NCBI GenBank assembly: GCA_019911965.1
Contig: JAIOJF010000029.1
Span: 62,001-126,000 of the forward strand
Source: Paracoccaceae bacterium
GTDB lineage: Bacteria; Pseudomonadota; Alphaproteobacteria; Rhodobacterales; Rhodobacteraceae
Length of the DNA: 64,000 nt
Direction: 5' to 3'
Position 1 is the first letter of the stretch, and every line of letters begins with the position of its first letter. The translations under genes and the position numbers were made by a program. The notes beneath the pieces were generated by a model. That model saw only the letters and a program-made list of their open reading frames with translations, made no database searches and was not told where the DNA came from. Positions 7,887-16,332 of this stretch are shown one piece after another.

Positions 7887-7926
7887 TTGATTTGGGTCAA
7901 GGCTGGCGGTATTTTGCGCATCTAGT
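7887..7926 (+). promoter_or_regulatory. FNR/FnrL-type promoter upstream of the DksA-like gene
   Basis: TTGAT-TTGG-GTCAA (7887-7900) matches the FNR-family consensus TTGAT-N4-ATCAA with one mismatch. A weak -10 (TCTAGT, 7921-7926) would place the transcription start near 7933, about 40 bases from the box centre, as in class II activated promoters. The DksA-like gene starts 27 bases further on. Confidence 0.55.
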
Positions 7927-7959
7927 CTCACCCGAACGCATTCAAGACAGGAACGAGCC

Positions 7960-8277
7960 ATGAAAACGATCGAGACCCGCAAGGCGCAACTGGAGGCCCG
8001 TCTGGCCGAGTTGCAGGATAATCTGCTGGAGATCGAGGATGCGCTTGATGACGAGCCGAACCCTGATGTCGAGGATCGCGCCTCCGAGCGCGAAAGCGAC
8101 GAGGTGCTGGAAGGGCTGGGCAATATGGGCCTGCGCGAAATCCAGATGATCCGGGCCGCGCTGGAACGCGTGGCCGAAGGGACTTACGGCGAATGCGCGA
8201 AATGCGGCGAAGAAATCTCGCAGGAGCGGCTGGACCTGTTGCCGCATACACCGCTCTGCCGCAATTGCGCGGCCTGA
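7960..8277 (+). CDS. TraR/DksA-family zinc-finger protein
   Basis: Protein of 105 residues. An N-terminal coiled-coil hairpin with a strongly acidic tip (residues about 27-48, including EDALDDEPNPDVEDRASE) precedes a C4 zinc finger formed by Cys79, Cys82, Cys100 and Cys103 (CAKC and CRNC). DksA-like proteins enter the secondary channel of RNA polymerase and tune transcription with ppGpp. This one is shorter than true DksA (~150 residues). AGGAACGAGCC precedes the ATG. The FNR-type box upstream suggests induction at low oxygen. Confidence 0.88.
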   Translation: MKTIETRKAQLEARLAELQDNLLEIEDALDDEPNPDVEDRASERESDEVLEGLGNMGLREIQMIRAALERVAEGTYGECAKCGEEISQERLDLLPHTPLCRNCAA

Positions 8278-8299
8278 GAAAGTCCCGGGGGGATGGAAT

Positions 8300-8491
8300 A
8301 TGTCGTTTGAAAACCTGAAGGCGGCGATTGCCCTGTTGATGGAGCAGGCCTCGGAAACCCCGGAAGATGCGCATGAGGTTTACGAAGAACTGCGCGAGAA
8401 ACTGGCGGAACTGCGGGGCCTTGGCCTGCCGCTGCCGGATGATCTGGTGAAGCTGGAACAGCGCCTGCAAAAGGATCTGGGCCGCAAGTAG
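8300..8491 (+). CDS. small conserved hypothetical protein
   Basis: A 63-residue acidic helical protein (MSFENLKAAIALLMEQASET to KLEQRLQKDLGRK) with no signal peptide or membrane helix. It follows the DksA-like gene by 22 bases, has a G-rich ribosome site (GGGGGGATGGAAT) and is probably cotranscribed. Heptad-like leucines suggest a short coiled coil. I do not recognise a function. Confidence 0.7.
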   Translation: MSFENLKAAIALLMEQASETPEDAHEVYEELREKLAELRGLGLPLPDDLVKLEQRLQKDLGRK

Positions 8492-8497
8492 CGGGTC

Positions 8498-8517
8498 GCG
8501 GGCCGTTGAAGGCCCGC
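8498..8517. terminator. bidirectional terminator-like hairpin
   Basis: GCGGGCC-gttgaa-GGCCCGC forms a perfect 7-bp stem with a 6-base loop between two convergent genes (8491 and 8525). There is no clear T-tract on either strand, so strength is uncertain. Confidence 0.5.
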
Positions 8518-8524
8518 AGCATAT

Positions 8525-9598
8525 CTAAACCCTGATATAATGCCCGGTTGCCGGCGGCACCTTGCCATCGGCGATATCTCCCCAGATCGGCACAGCCTCC
8601 GCCAGGCCGCTTGCCATTTCGATCGTCAGCCAGTCGCGGCTGCTGGCGGCAACCGCACGCCAGGCGGCATCCAGCCTTGCCTCGACCTCGCCCTTGCCCC
8701 AGTCGTTGCGGCGTTTTTCGATCTGCGCCGGGGCGAAGAAGAATGTCGGGCGCGCACCGGGCAGATCGCCGGTCGGGCGGAACTGGTCCCAATGGCTGGT
8801 GCCGACGGCGGCGGAGTGGCGCATGTTGTCGCCAAGATGGCTGTGCAGGCGGGCGCGGATATCGGCGCTGCCGGCCATGTCGACGAACACACTGGGGCGT
8901 TTTGCGATTCCGGCGTCGATCTTGTCATAGGTCACGACCTGATCGCAGGTGCCAAGGCTGGCCACGAAATCGCGGTTCCGCGCCGCGGTCAGGCCGATCA
9001 CTTCGGGCCCGTCCGGCCGTGCCTGCGCCAGGAAATGGCAGAGGCCAAGGCCGGTCTTGGACGAGGCGCTGCCGATGATGACCTGCTCAGCGCCGAACCA
9101 GCCGTTATCGGCCAGGAAATCATACAGAAGATACGAGGTGGCGATCAGCGGGTTGAAGATGGCGCGTCTGGCATCATCGTCAATGCTGGCGGGCTCGGCC
9201 CGCATATAGGTGTTGTAGACCGGCGAAAGCCCGGCCCGATGCGCCGCGGTATCGACGACGGCACTGGCGCCGCGTGCCTCGGGGCGGATGACAAGTTGCG
9301 CGGCGGCAGGCAGAAAACCGTATAGTCGGCTACCTTTGGCAAGGCTGGGGGCGCGGCTTTCGGTAACTGTGGCGAAGCCCCAGACAGGGACAATGCCCTG
9401 GCCTTCGCCCTCGCAGGGGAAGAAATCCCAGTATTTCAGCACGGTGCCGGTGGCGGCATAGGTCACGTTGTTGGCGGTCAGCGCGAAGCCTTCGATGGCC
9501 AGCAGCGCCTCGCCGTCCGCCAGTGGCGGCAGATCGCGGTTCTGCGTCGAGATGTTGCGGATATTGTCTTTGCGGATGGTCAGCAGGTTGGATGGCAT
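8525..9598 (-). CDS. DUF2855 family protein (MDR-like fold)
   Basis: A 357-residue protein that resembles quinone-oxidoreductase/MDR proteins: a GroES-like N-terminal half (LLAIEGFALTANNVTYA) and a Rossmann-like second half (IIGSASSKTGLGLCHFLA, then VIGLTAARNRDFV). The usual zinc ligands and a clean GxGxxG are absent. DUF2855 proteins have no established reaction. It starts right after the terminator of the liv operon, with GGAAAG before ATG 9598, and stands alone on its strand. Confidence 0.8.
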   Translation of the reverse strand: MPSNLLTIRKDNIRNISTQNRDLPPLADGEALLAIEGFALTANNVTYAATGTVLKYWDFFPCEGEGQGIVPVWGFATVTESRAPSLAKGSRLYGFLPAAAQLVIRPEARGASAVVDTAAHRAGLSPVYNTYMRAEPASIDDDARRAIFNPLIATSYLLYDFLADNGWFGAEQVIIGSASSKTGLGLCHFLAQARPDGPEVIGLTAARNRDFVASLGTCDQVVTYDKIDAGIAKRPSVFVDMAGSADIRARLHSHLGDNMRHSAAVGTSHWDQFRPTGDLPGARPTFFFAPAQIEKRRNDWGKGEVEARLDAAWRAVAASSRDWLTIEMASGLAEAVPIWGDIADGKVPPATGHYIRV

Positions 9599-9623
9599 AG
9601 CTTGCTTTCCTGATGCAGAAATG

Positions 9624-9656
9624 ATCAGGGGCAGGACGCGTGGCCCTGCCCCTGAT
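9624..9656 (-). terminator. intrinsic terminator of the liv/acyl-CoA operon
   Basis: Perfect 12-bp arms ATCAGGGGCAGG (9624-9635) and CCTGCCCCTGAT (9645-9656) enclose a 9-base loop. On the minus strand the stem is followed by CATTTCTG. It lies 18 bases past the stop codon of the substrate-binding protein gene. Confidence 0.75.
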
Positions 9657-9674
9657 TGCCGGACTTAACCGGGC

Positions 9675-10835
9675 TTATTGCTTGGCGACCGTCTTCCAGG
9701 CACCGCCCTCGACCACCGAGATCACGACATCTTTCGCGCCCTGGTGATTGTCGTGGCTGAAGGCCATGTCGGCACCCGTCAGATCATCGTGGTAGGACAG
9801 CGATTCCATCGCCGCGATGAAGCTTTCATGCGTCAGGTCAGGACCTGCCGCTTCCAGCGCACGGATGAAGGTGTCGGCACCCGAATAGCCCAGCATCGCG
9901 AACATCGAGGCCGGCTGGTCGTATTTGGCCTTGTAGTCAGCGATGAACTTGCCCGGTGCCGCTTCTCCGGCACGCGAATAAAGGTCCTGCCAGCCAGCCG
10001 ATGCGTAAAGACCATCGGTAACACCGCCCGGAACCATTGCCACCGGCTCAAGGAAACCGGCGGAGGTGTTCATGAAGGTCATGTCGGCCAGGCCCAGTTT
10101 CTTGGCCGTTCCGACAATGGTGATGCCCTGACGGACGCCAACTGCCAGCGTGACCAGATCACAACCGGCTGCGTTCAGCTTTTGCAGCGAGCCGACGAAA
10201 TCCAGCTCGTCCGGCTTGTGGGTGGTTTCCTCGGCGAAGGTCAGGCCAAGCGTGGCGGAGATATCCTTGGTCGATTCGGCGATCTCCTTGCCGAAATCCG
10301 ACGGGATATACATCGAGCAGATTTCCTTGGCACCCTTTTCGGCCGCCAGATACGTCACCCCGACCTGTACCTGGTCGTAATAGCTGGAAAAGCCGATGAA
10401 CTTGTTGTGCATCGGTTCCGACAGCATTTCACGCGCCGCCGACAGGGGGCTGATATTGGGAATGCCCTTGGGGTCCAGCAGCTTGAAGCCGGCAATGTTC
10501 ATCGGCGTGCCCAGCGACAAAAGCATCGCGAACACCTTGTCGCTGTTCAGAAGCTTGTTGTAGCCCTGCATCGCGCGCGGGATCTGGTAGCCGTTATCCT
10601 CGACGATGAAGCGGATCATCCGGCCATGCACGCCACCGGCGGCATTCACTTCGTCAAAGCGCATGTTGGCACCGTTGACAGCCGGCACGCCGACCGCCGC
10701 GAAGATGCCGGACAGATCGTTGACCGACCCGACCAGAATTTCGGTATCGGTCACACCTTGCGTTTCGGCCGAAACCGCCGCGCCGAAGCCGACAGCGAAG
10801 ACGCTCGCCATCAGGGTTGTTGTCAGTTTCCTCAT
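9675..10835 (-). CDS. ABC transporter substrate-binding protein, LivK/type 1 periplasmic binding fold
   Basis: Periplasmic binding protein of 386 residues. The signal peptide is MRKLTTTLMASVFAVGF...VSAE with cleavage after about residue 23, and there is no lipobox. The mature chain begins with VTDTEILVGSVNDLSG, the typical Peripla_BP_6 opening, and contains the bilobal fold landmarks (FIVEDNGYQIPRAMQG, FSSYYDQVQVGV). It is the last gene of the operon after livHMGF and an acyl-CoA ligase, so it should deliver the substrate to that permease. Because the operon is otherwise catabolic for acyl-CoA esters, an organic or aromatic acid is more likely than a branched-chain amino acid. Confidence 0.9.
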   Translation of the reverse strand: MRKLTTTLMASVFAVGFGAAVSAETQGVTDTEILVGSVNDLSGIFAAVGVPAVNGANMRFDEVNAAGGVHGRMIRFIVEDNGYQIPRAMQGYNKLLNSDKVFAMLLSLGTPMNIAGFKLLDPKGIPNISPLSAAREMLSEPMHNKFIGFSSYYDQVQVGVTYLAAEKGAKEICSMYIPSDFGKEIAESTKDISATLGLTFAEETTHKPDELDFVGSLQKLNAAGCDLVTLAVGVRQGITIVGTAKKLGLADMTFMNTSAGFLEPVAMVPGGVTDGLYASAGWQDLYSRAGEAAPGKFIADYKAKYDQPASMFAMLGYSGADTFIRALEAAGPDLTHESFIAAMESLSYHDDLTGADMAFSHDNHQGAKDVVISVVEGGAWKTVAKQ

Positions 10836-10879
10836 TGGTTTTCCTCCCGTGGAAATTTCCGGAACGGGCTGTTCCGGGG

Positions 10880-12760
10880 TTAATACATCTGTTCGATCAG
10901 CGCCTTGTGTTTCTTCTCCACAAAGCCGCGCTTCAGCTTCATGGTTGCGGTCAACTCGTCATCCTCGGCGGTCAGAAGCACGTTGATCAGCCGGAAATCC
11001 TTGATCTGTTCGACCCGGGCGAATTCGGCGTTCACTGCTTCGACCTCCTTGCGGATCAGACCGACAACCGCCTCCGCCGCGCAGAGCGAGGCAAAGTCAC
11101 TAAACGGAATTTTTTGGTCCTGTGCAAACTTTTCCACGTTCTCCTGATCAATCATGATCAGGCAGGTCAGGTATTTCCGCTTGTCGCCGATCACCACCGC
11201 GTCCGAGATGTAATGGCTGAATTTCAGCCGGCTTTCGATTTCGGCAGGCGTGATGTTCTTGCCGCCGGCGGTAATGATGATGTCCTTGATACGCCCGGTA
11301 ATGGTGACAAAGCCATCCGCGTCGATCCGCCCGACATCGCCCGTGCGCAGCCAGCCGTCATCGGTGAAGGTTTCGGCGGTTTTCTCGTTGTTGCGCCAGT
11401 AGCCCTTGAAGGAATTCAGCCCGAAGGTCTGGATCTCGCCGTCATCCGCGATCCGAAGCTCGACACCGGGAATGGCGCGGCCAATGGTGCCGACGCGGTT
11501 GGCGCGGCGGGTATTGACGGTGGCCAGCCCGGCATTTTCCGTCATGCCGTAAGCCTCGATCAACGGCACGCCGATCGACCAGTACCATTTCAGCAGTTCC
11601 GGCGAGATCGGCGCCGCACCGGTGGCCCCCCGGCGCAGCCGGTCCATGCCCAGCATCCGGCGCAGATTGCGCAGCACCAGCATGTCCCAGAAGGCATAGG
11701 TGGCCGATGTCAGGAACGGCGGCGTCTTGCCCTCCAGCAGGTAAGACGCCCGCTTCGTCCCGGCGCGGCTTGCCGCCCGGAAGGCCATGCGCCCGACGAA
11801 CGTCGCTTCCTGCGACAGCACCAGCACGCGGGAATAGATTTTCTCCCACACCCGCGGCACCGCGAAGAAGGTCGCGGGCGATACCTCGCGGATATTGTCG
11901 AACACGGTTTCCGGGCTTTCGGCGAAATTGACCACGCCCTTGCCCGCCAGCGGGAAATAGATCGAATTGTTGCGCTCGGCGATATGGCAGAGCGGCAGGA
12001 AACAGATCTGTTCGTCGCGGTCCAGCACCTGGAACACCCGTGCGGCGGCCTCGACATTGGCCAGGATATTCTCGCCGGTCAGCATCGCGCCTTTCGGCAT
12101 GCCGGTGGTGCCCGATGTGTAGATCAGCAGGGCGATATCGCCCGGCTCGGTGGCGTCGATCTCGGTATCGAACAACCCGAGGTTTTCGGCCTCGAAGGCG
12201 CGTCCGGTTTCGTAGAGATCGTCGATGAACACACAGCGGTCGTGGCGCAGATCGTGCAGGCCGTCATTGTCCAGAATGATCACTTTCAGGACATTCGGCA
12301 CCTTGTCCTGAATTTCCAAGAACTTGTCCAGTTGCTCGTCGTTTTCCACGAACAGGAAGCGGCTGTCGCTGTCGTTCAGCAGGTACTCAAGCTGCGCCGC
12401 GCTGTCGGTGGTGTAGACGCCGGAAGCGATGCCGCCGACGCATTGGATGCCCAGATCGGCATAGGCCCATTCGCGCCGGTCCTCCGACAGGATCGACACC
12501 ACCTCGCCGCGTTTCAGCCCCAGCGCCCTCAGGCCAAGACCGATCCATTTGGCGTGGTTCCAGTAATCCTTCCAGGAATAGGAATTCCAGATCCCCATAT
12601 CCTTCTCACGATGCGCCGTGCGCGCGCCCAGGCTCTTGCAGCGCTGGCGGAACAGCGCCGGCACGGTGGTGCAATCGTCCACCCGAATAGGGCGCTGGCC
12701 GGGCAGGGCGTTGAAGCGGACGCCGTTGATGTCGACGCTGTCTTGGGACTGCATGTTCAT
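10880..12760 (-). CDS. AMP-forming long-chain acyl-CoA ligase
   Basis: ATP-dependent acid:CoA ligase of 626 residues at the inner face of the membrane. The P-loop signature LLIYTSGTTGMPKGAM, the A5 motif EAYGMTENAG and the A7-A8 region WLRTGDVGRIDADG / GRIKDIIITAGGKNI are all intact, and length fits the ~600-residue ACSL-like branch. The start is ATG 12760 with GGAG 8 bases upstream; the frame extends 23 codons into livF but without support. It sits between livF and the substrate-binding gene, so it probably activates the imported acid. Confidence 0.92.
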   Translation of the reverse strand: MNMQSQDSVDINGVRFNALPGQRPIRVDDCTTVPALFRQRCKSLGARTAHREKDMGIWNSYSWKDYWNHAKWIGLGLRALGLKRGEVVSILSEDRREWAYADLGIQCVGGIASGVYTTDSAAQLEYLLNDSDSRFLFVENDEQLDKFLEIQDKVPNVLKVIILDNDGLHDLRHDRCVFIDDLYETGRAFEAENLGLFDTEIDATEPGDIALLIYTSGTTGMPKGAMLTGENILANVEAAARVFQVLDRDEQICFLPLCHIAERNNSIYFPLAGKGVVNFAESPETVFDNIREVSPATFFAVPRVWEKIYSRVLVLSQEATFVGRMAFRAASRAGTKRASYLLEGKTPPFLTSATYAFWDMLVLRNLRRMLGMDRLRRGATGAAPISPELLKWYWSIGVPLIEAYGMTENAGLATVNTRRANRVGTIGRAIPGVELRIADDGEIQTFGLNSFKGYWRNNEKTAETFTDDGWLRTGDVGRIDADGFVTITGRIKDIIITAGGKNITPAEIESRLKFSHYISDAVVIGDKRKYLTCLIMIDQENVEKFAQDQKIPFSDFASLCAAEAVVGLIRKEVEAVNAEFARVEQIKDFRLINVLLTAEDDELTATMKLKRGFVEKKHKALIEQMY

Positions 12761-12764
12761 CCGA

Positions 12765-13535
12765 TCATCTCCAGGTTTTCTTCTTCTTCCAGCGTTTTTC
12801 GCCGCGCTGGCCGGCCTCCTGATGGCCAAGATAGAAAGACTTGATGTCTTCGCTTTCCATCAGGCGTTCGGCGCTGCCATCCATCACGATCCGGCCGATC
12901 TCCATGACATAGCCCATATCGGCCAGATCGAGCGCCACGCGGGCGTTCTGTTCCACCAGCATCATGGTGACGCCCTCGTCCTCGTTCAGCCGTTTCAGGA
13001 TGCCGAAGATTTCCTGCACCAGAAGCGGTGACAGGCCAAGGCTGGGTTCGTCCAGAAGCATGATCTTGGGCCTCAGCATCAGGCCGCGCCCGATGGCAAG
13101 CATCTGTTGCTGGCCGCCCGACAGCGTGCCGGCCTCCTGTTTGCGCCGATCCTTCAGGATCGGGAAATAGCTGAACACCATCTCGCGGTCGCGCTCGATC
13201 TCGGCCTTGTCGGTGCGGGTATAGGCCCCGAGCGACAGGTTTTCATCGACCGTCAGCAGCGGAAACACCTCGCGCCCTTCCGGGACGTGAACGATGCCTT
13301 TCTGCACGATGACATGCGGCTCGCGGCCCTGGATTTCCTCGCCCTCGAAGATGATCTGGCCTTTTTCAGGGTCCATGATGCCTGAAATGGTTTTCAGCAG
13401 GGTCGACTTGCCTGCGCCATTGGCCCCCAGAACGGTGACGATCTGGCCATTGTTCACGCTGAGCGACACGCCGCGAATGGCCATGATCGGCCCGTAGAAG
13501 CTTTCCAGGTTCTTGACTTGCAACAGCACCGACAT
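12765..13535 (-). CDS. livF: ABC transporter ATP-binding protein LivF
   Basis: Cytoplasmic ATPase of 256 residues. Walker A GANGAGKST, signature LSGGQQQMLAIGRGL and Walker B IMLLDEPSLGL are complete, and the HVPEGREVFPLLTVDENL segment is diagnostic for LivF. The ATG at 13535 overlaps the livG stop. The C-terminus ends in a basic tail (GEKRWKKKKTWR) that is longer than usual. It pairs with LivG to drive LivHM. Confidence 0.93.
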   Translation of the reverse strand: MSVLLQVKNLESFYGPIMAIRGVSLSVNNGQIVTVLGANGAGKSTLLKTISGIMDPEKGQIIFEGEEIQGREPHVIVQKGIVHVPEGREVFPLLTVDENLSLGAYTRTDKAEIERDREMVFSYFPILKDRRKQEAGTLSGGQQQMLAIGRGLMLRPKIMLLDEPSLGLSPLLVQEIFGILKRLNEDEGVTMMLVEQNARVALDLADMGYVMEIGRIVMDGSAERLMESEDIKSFYLGHQEAGQRGEKRWKKKKTWR

Positions 13536-14302
13536 CACACCGCCCCCGCGCCAAGATAGGCTTCGATCACAGCCGGATTGGATTGCACCTCGCCGGGCGT
13601 TCCTTCGGCGAGTTTCGCGCCATCCGCCAGCGCCAGCACCCGGTCGGAGACCGCGCTGACCAGACCCATATCATGTTCGACCATCAGAACCGTGATCCCC
13701 ATCTGCTTGCGGATATCGTCGATCCACCAGCGCATATCCTGGGTTTCCTCGACGCTGAGGCCCGAGGCCGGCTCATCCAGCAGTAACAGCCGCGGATTGG
13801 ACGACAGCGCGCGGCCAAGTTCGACCACCTTGCGCACACCGTAGGGCAGGCCCGCGATCATCTTGTCGCGGTAGGGCTGAAGATCAAGGAAATCAATCAC
13901 TTCCTCGACCGCCGCGCGATGCTTGTATTCCTCGCGCCGGACCCGGCGGGTGAACAGCATTTCCTCGATCAGCGTTGTCCTGCGGTGGCGGTGGCGACCG
14001 ACCAGCAGGTTTTGCAGCACGGTCGCATGCTCGAACAACTCGATGTTCTGGAAGGTACGGGCAATGCCAAGATCGGCGATCCCGTCGGCCTTGAAGTCCA
14101 GAAGGTTCCTGCCATCGAAGGTGAAACTGCCCGCGAAGGGATCGTAGAACCGCGAAATCAGGTTGAACACGGTGGATTTGCCTGCGCCGTTCGGCCCGAC
14201 AATGGCGTAGACCTCGCCTTCCTCGACGTTGAAACTCAGGTCGTTGACCGCGACCACGCCGCCGAATTTCAGGGTGGCGTTCTTTATCTCAAGCAGGCTC
14301 AT
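13535..14302 (-). CDS. livG: ABC transporter ATP-binding protein LivG
   Basis: Cytoplasmic ATPase of 255 residues. Walker A GPNGAGKST, the LivG-type ARTFQNIELF segment, a divergent signature (LPYGVRKVVELGRAL instead of LSGGQ) and Walker B LLLLDEPASGL are visible. A ~20-residue basic insert after VGRHRHRR is usual in this branch. The start is ATG 14302, overlapping the livM stop codon (ATGA). The second subunit of the ATPase pair with LivF. Confidence 0.92.
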   Translation of the reverse strand: MSLLEIKNATLKFGGVVAVNDLSFNVEEGEVYAIVGPNGAGKSTVFNLISRFYDPFAGSFTFDGRNLLDFKADGIADLGIARTFQNIELFEHATVLQNLLVGRHRHRRTTLIEEMLFTRRVRREEYKHRAAVEEVIDFLDLQPYRDKMIAGLPYGVRKVVELGRALSSNPRLLLLDEPASGLSVEETQDMRWWIDDIRKQMGITVLMVEHDMGLVSAVSDRVLALADGAKLAEGTPGEVQSNPAVIEAYLGAGAV

Positions 14303-15381
14303 CTCAGGCGCTCCGTCTTGAGGTAGGATTTCTGGCGGCGGAACATGTCCTTCCGCGCGAACGGGAACAATTCGAACCAGATGCGGATCTTCATCCATCG
14401 CCCGTAGATGCCCATCGGCTCGAACAGGATGAAGAGCACCAGGATGGTGGCGAAGATCGCCTGTTCAAGGCCGGGGATGGCTACCGTCAGGCCGCTGGCC
14501 TTGGTGGTGATCGAGATCGCCTGCGGCAGGAAGGCGATGACGATGGCCCCGAAGAACGCGCCGTGGATCGAGCCAAGGCCGCCGATCACGATCATCATCA
14601 GCAGGCTGATGGAAATCACGATCGAGAAGGTCTCGTTGTTGATGATGCCGGCGAACATGCCCATCAGCACCCCGGCCAGCCCGGTGATGGCGCAGGACAC
14701 CCCGAAGGCGATGGCCTTGGTATAGGCGATATGCACGCCCATCGCGGTGGCCGAAACCTCGCTGTCGCGTACTGCCGCCATCGCGCGGCCCAGGGGCGAG
14801 CGCAGCAGGTTGCGGTAGAACAGCGTGCAGATGATGGCGACCACAAGCACCAGATAGTAGAACTTGAACGGCGTGCCCCAGCGGTCGATCTCGAAGCCGA
14901 ACAATTCGACCGGCATGAAGAACTTGCCGGATACGCCGCCGGTCCAGTGCTCGGTCAGCACGATGATGTCATCGGCCAGGATCGACAGCGCGATGGTGGC
15001 GATGGCAAGGTAGACGCCATGCATGCGGATCGCCGGAATGGCGATGAGGGTGCCGACCACGCCGGTGATGATGCCGGCCGCCGGAAAGGCCAGGATGAAC
15101 GGCACCCCGGATTCCATCAGGATCGCGCCGGAATAGGCCCCGACCGCCAGAAACGCCGCATGGCCGAGGCTGGCCTGCCCGGTCTGGCCGGTCAGCAGCA
15201 TCAGGCCAAGCCCGGCAATCGCCCAGATCAGGACATTGGTCACCTCGCCGAGATAGAACACCCCCAGAATGAAGGGCAGGGCGAAGGCGATGATCAGCAG
15301 CACGGCATAGACGCCGAATGTCCAGCGGTCGGCAAACAGCCGGATATCGTGGGCGTAAGAGGTCTTGAACTGGATTCTCAT
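14299..15381 (-). CDS. livM: branched-chain-type ABC permease LivM
   Basis: Inner-membrane permease of 360 residues with about nine helices. The LivM signatures GLMLLTGQTGQASLGHAAFLA and GVHIAYTKAIAFGVS (with an EAA-like loop SPLGRAMAAVRDSE) are seen. The start at 15381 (MRIQFKTSYA) follows the livH stop by 4 bases; the frame extends upstream but would overlap livH. The polar C-terminal tail is rich in Arg and Lys. Confidence 0.92.
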   Translation of the reverse strand: MRIQFKTSYAHDIRLFADRWTFGVYAVLLIIAFALPFILGVFYLGEVTNVLIWAIAGLGLMLLTGQTGQASLGHAAFLAVGAYSGAILMESGVPFILAFPAAGIITGVVGTLIAIPAIRMHGVYLAIATIALSILADDIIVLTEHWTGGVSGKFFMPVELFGFEIDRWGTPFKFYYLVLVVAIICTLFYRNLLRSPLGRAMAAVRDSEVSATAMGVHIAYTKAIAFGVSCAITGLAGVLMGMFAGIINNETFSIVISISLLMMIVIGGLGSIHGAFFGAIVIAFLPQAISITTKASGLTVAIPGLEQAIFATILVLFILFEPMGIYGRWMKIRIWFELFPFARKDMFRRQKSYLKTERLR

Positions 15382-15385
15382 CGGC

Positions 15386-16261
15386 TCATACCTTCTTGGT
15401 GCGGACCTGGCTGAACAGGCCGTGAGGACGGAATACCAGCACGAACAGCAACAGCGCATAGGGGGCGATCTGGCTGTATCCGGCCGCCATGTAGCGCGAG
15501 GCGAACGGCTCGATCACGCCGACGATCAGCCCCCCGGCCAGCGCCCCCGGCAACGAGCCGAAGCCGCCGATCACCGCCGCCGCGAAGGCCTTGATGCCCA
15601 GCAGCCCAGCATTGGGATCGATCGCTCCCTTGGAGGCGAACAGGATACCCGCCACCGCCGCCACCGCGCCCGACAGGCCCCAGACCAGCCCCTGTACCCG
15701 GCGCACCGGGATGCCCATGTAATAAGCTGCCATCTGGTTCTGGCTGGCTGCCTGCATGGCAAGGCCGATCTTGGTTTTCTGGAAGAACACGTACAGGAAA
15801 TAAGTCAGCATCACCGTCACCACGATCACCGCCACATCAGCCAGGCCCAGTACCACCCCGCCGACCCAGATATCGCCCAGCGCCAGCGGGCTTTCCAGCG
15901 TCACCGGCAGATGGCCCCAGATCGCCCCGGCGATGAACCGGATGACGAAACCGAGAGCAATGGTCAGGATCACGATGGCGACCTGGCTTTGCCCGAACAG
16001 GTGGCGCAGGATGAAGAAATCCAAGAGGTAGCCCAGGAGCGCCATGATGCCGATGGCAATCGGAGCCGCCAGCCAGAACGGCAGGCCGATATATTGCGCA
16101 TTGGTCAGGCCAAGCGTCACGAAGGCCCCGAACATCATGAAATCGCCCTGGGCGAAATTGACCGCCTCGGTCGCCTTGTAGATCAGCACGAAACCAAGCG
16201 CGATCAGGCCGTAAACGCACCCGTTCGCAAGGCCACTGACCAGCAGTTGCAATACGTCCAA
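15386..16261 (-). CDS. livH: branched-chain-type ABC permease LivH (TTG start)
   Basis: Inner-membrane permease of 291 residues. LQLLVSGLANGCVYGLIALG opens the protein and EAVNFAQGDFMMFGAF is the LivH hallmark. I place the start at TTG 16261 because GGGAGGATAAA lies directly before it and the predicted N-terminus then matches the family; an ATG 12 codons upstream has no such site. First transport gene of the operon, 72 bases after the oxidoreductase gene. Confidence 0.9.
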   Translation of the reverse strand: MDVLQLLVSGLANGCVYGLIALGFVLIYKATEAVNFAQGDFMMFGAFVTLGLTNAQYIGLPFWLAAPIAIGIMALLGYLLDFFILRHLFGQSQVAIVILTIALGFVIRFIAGAIWGHLPVTLESPLALGDIWVGGVVLGLADVAVIVVTVMLTYFLYVFFQKTKIGLAMQAASQNQMAAYYMGIPVRRVQGLVWGLSGAVAAVAGILFASKGAIDPNAGLLGIKAFAAAVIGGFGSLPGALAGGLIVGVIEPFASRYMAAGYSQIAPYALLLFVLVFRPHGLFSQVRTKKV

Positions 16262-16332
16262 TTTATCCTCCCCTGGCCGGTTTTCCGACCGTGTCATCTG
16301 GCCCGGGGTCTTTGCGCCCCATCCGGCCGGTT

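Noticed and set aside
10817-12844. Long plus-strand open frame opposite the acyl-CoA ligase
   Set aside because: It is antisense to a gene with complete AMP-ligase motifs, is rich in His/Gln/Arg as expected from reverse-complemented high-GC codons, and has no recognisable domain. The same holds for 4489-6102, 16759-18693, 43453-45381 and 48250-49785.
9675-16261. Plain branched-chain amino-acid uptake operon
   Set aside because: The liv genes share an operon with a ligase, an acyl-CoA dehydrogenase and a TetR regulator, so an organic acid is the better guess, though the family name livHMGF still applies.
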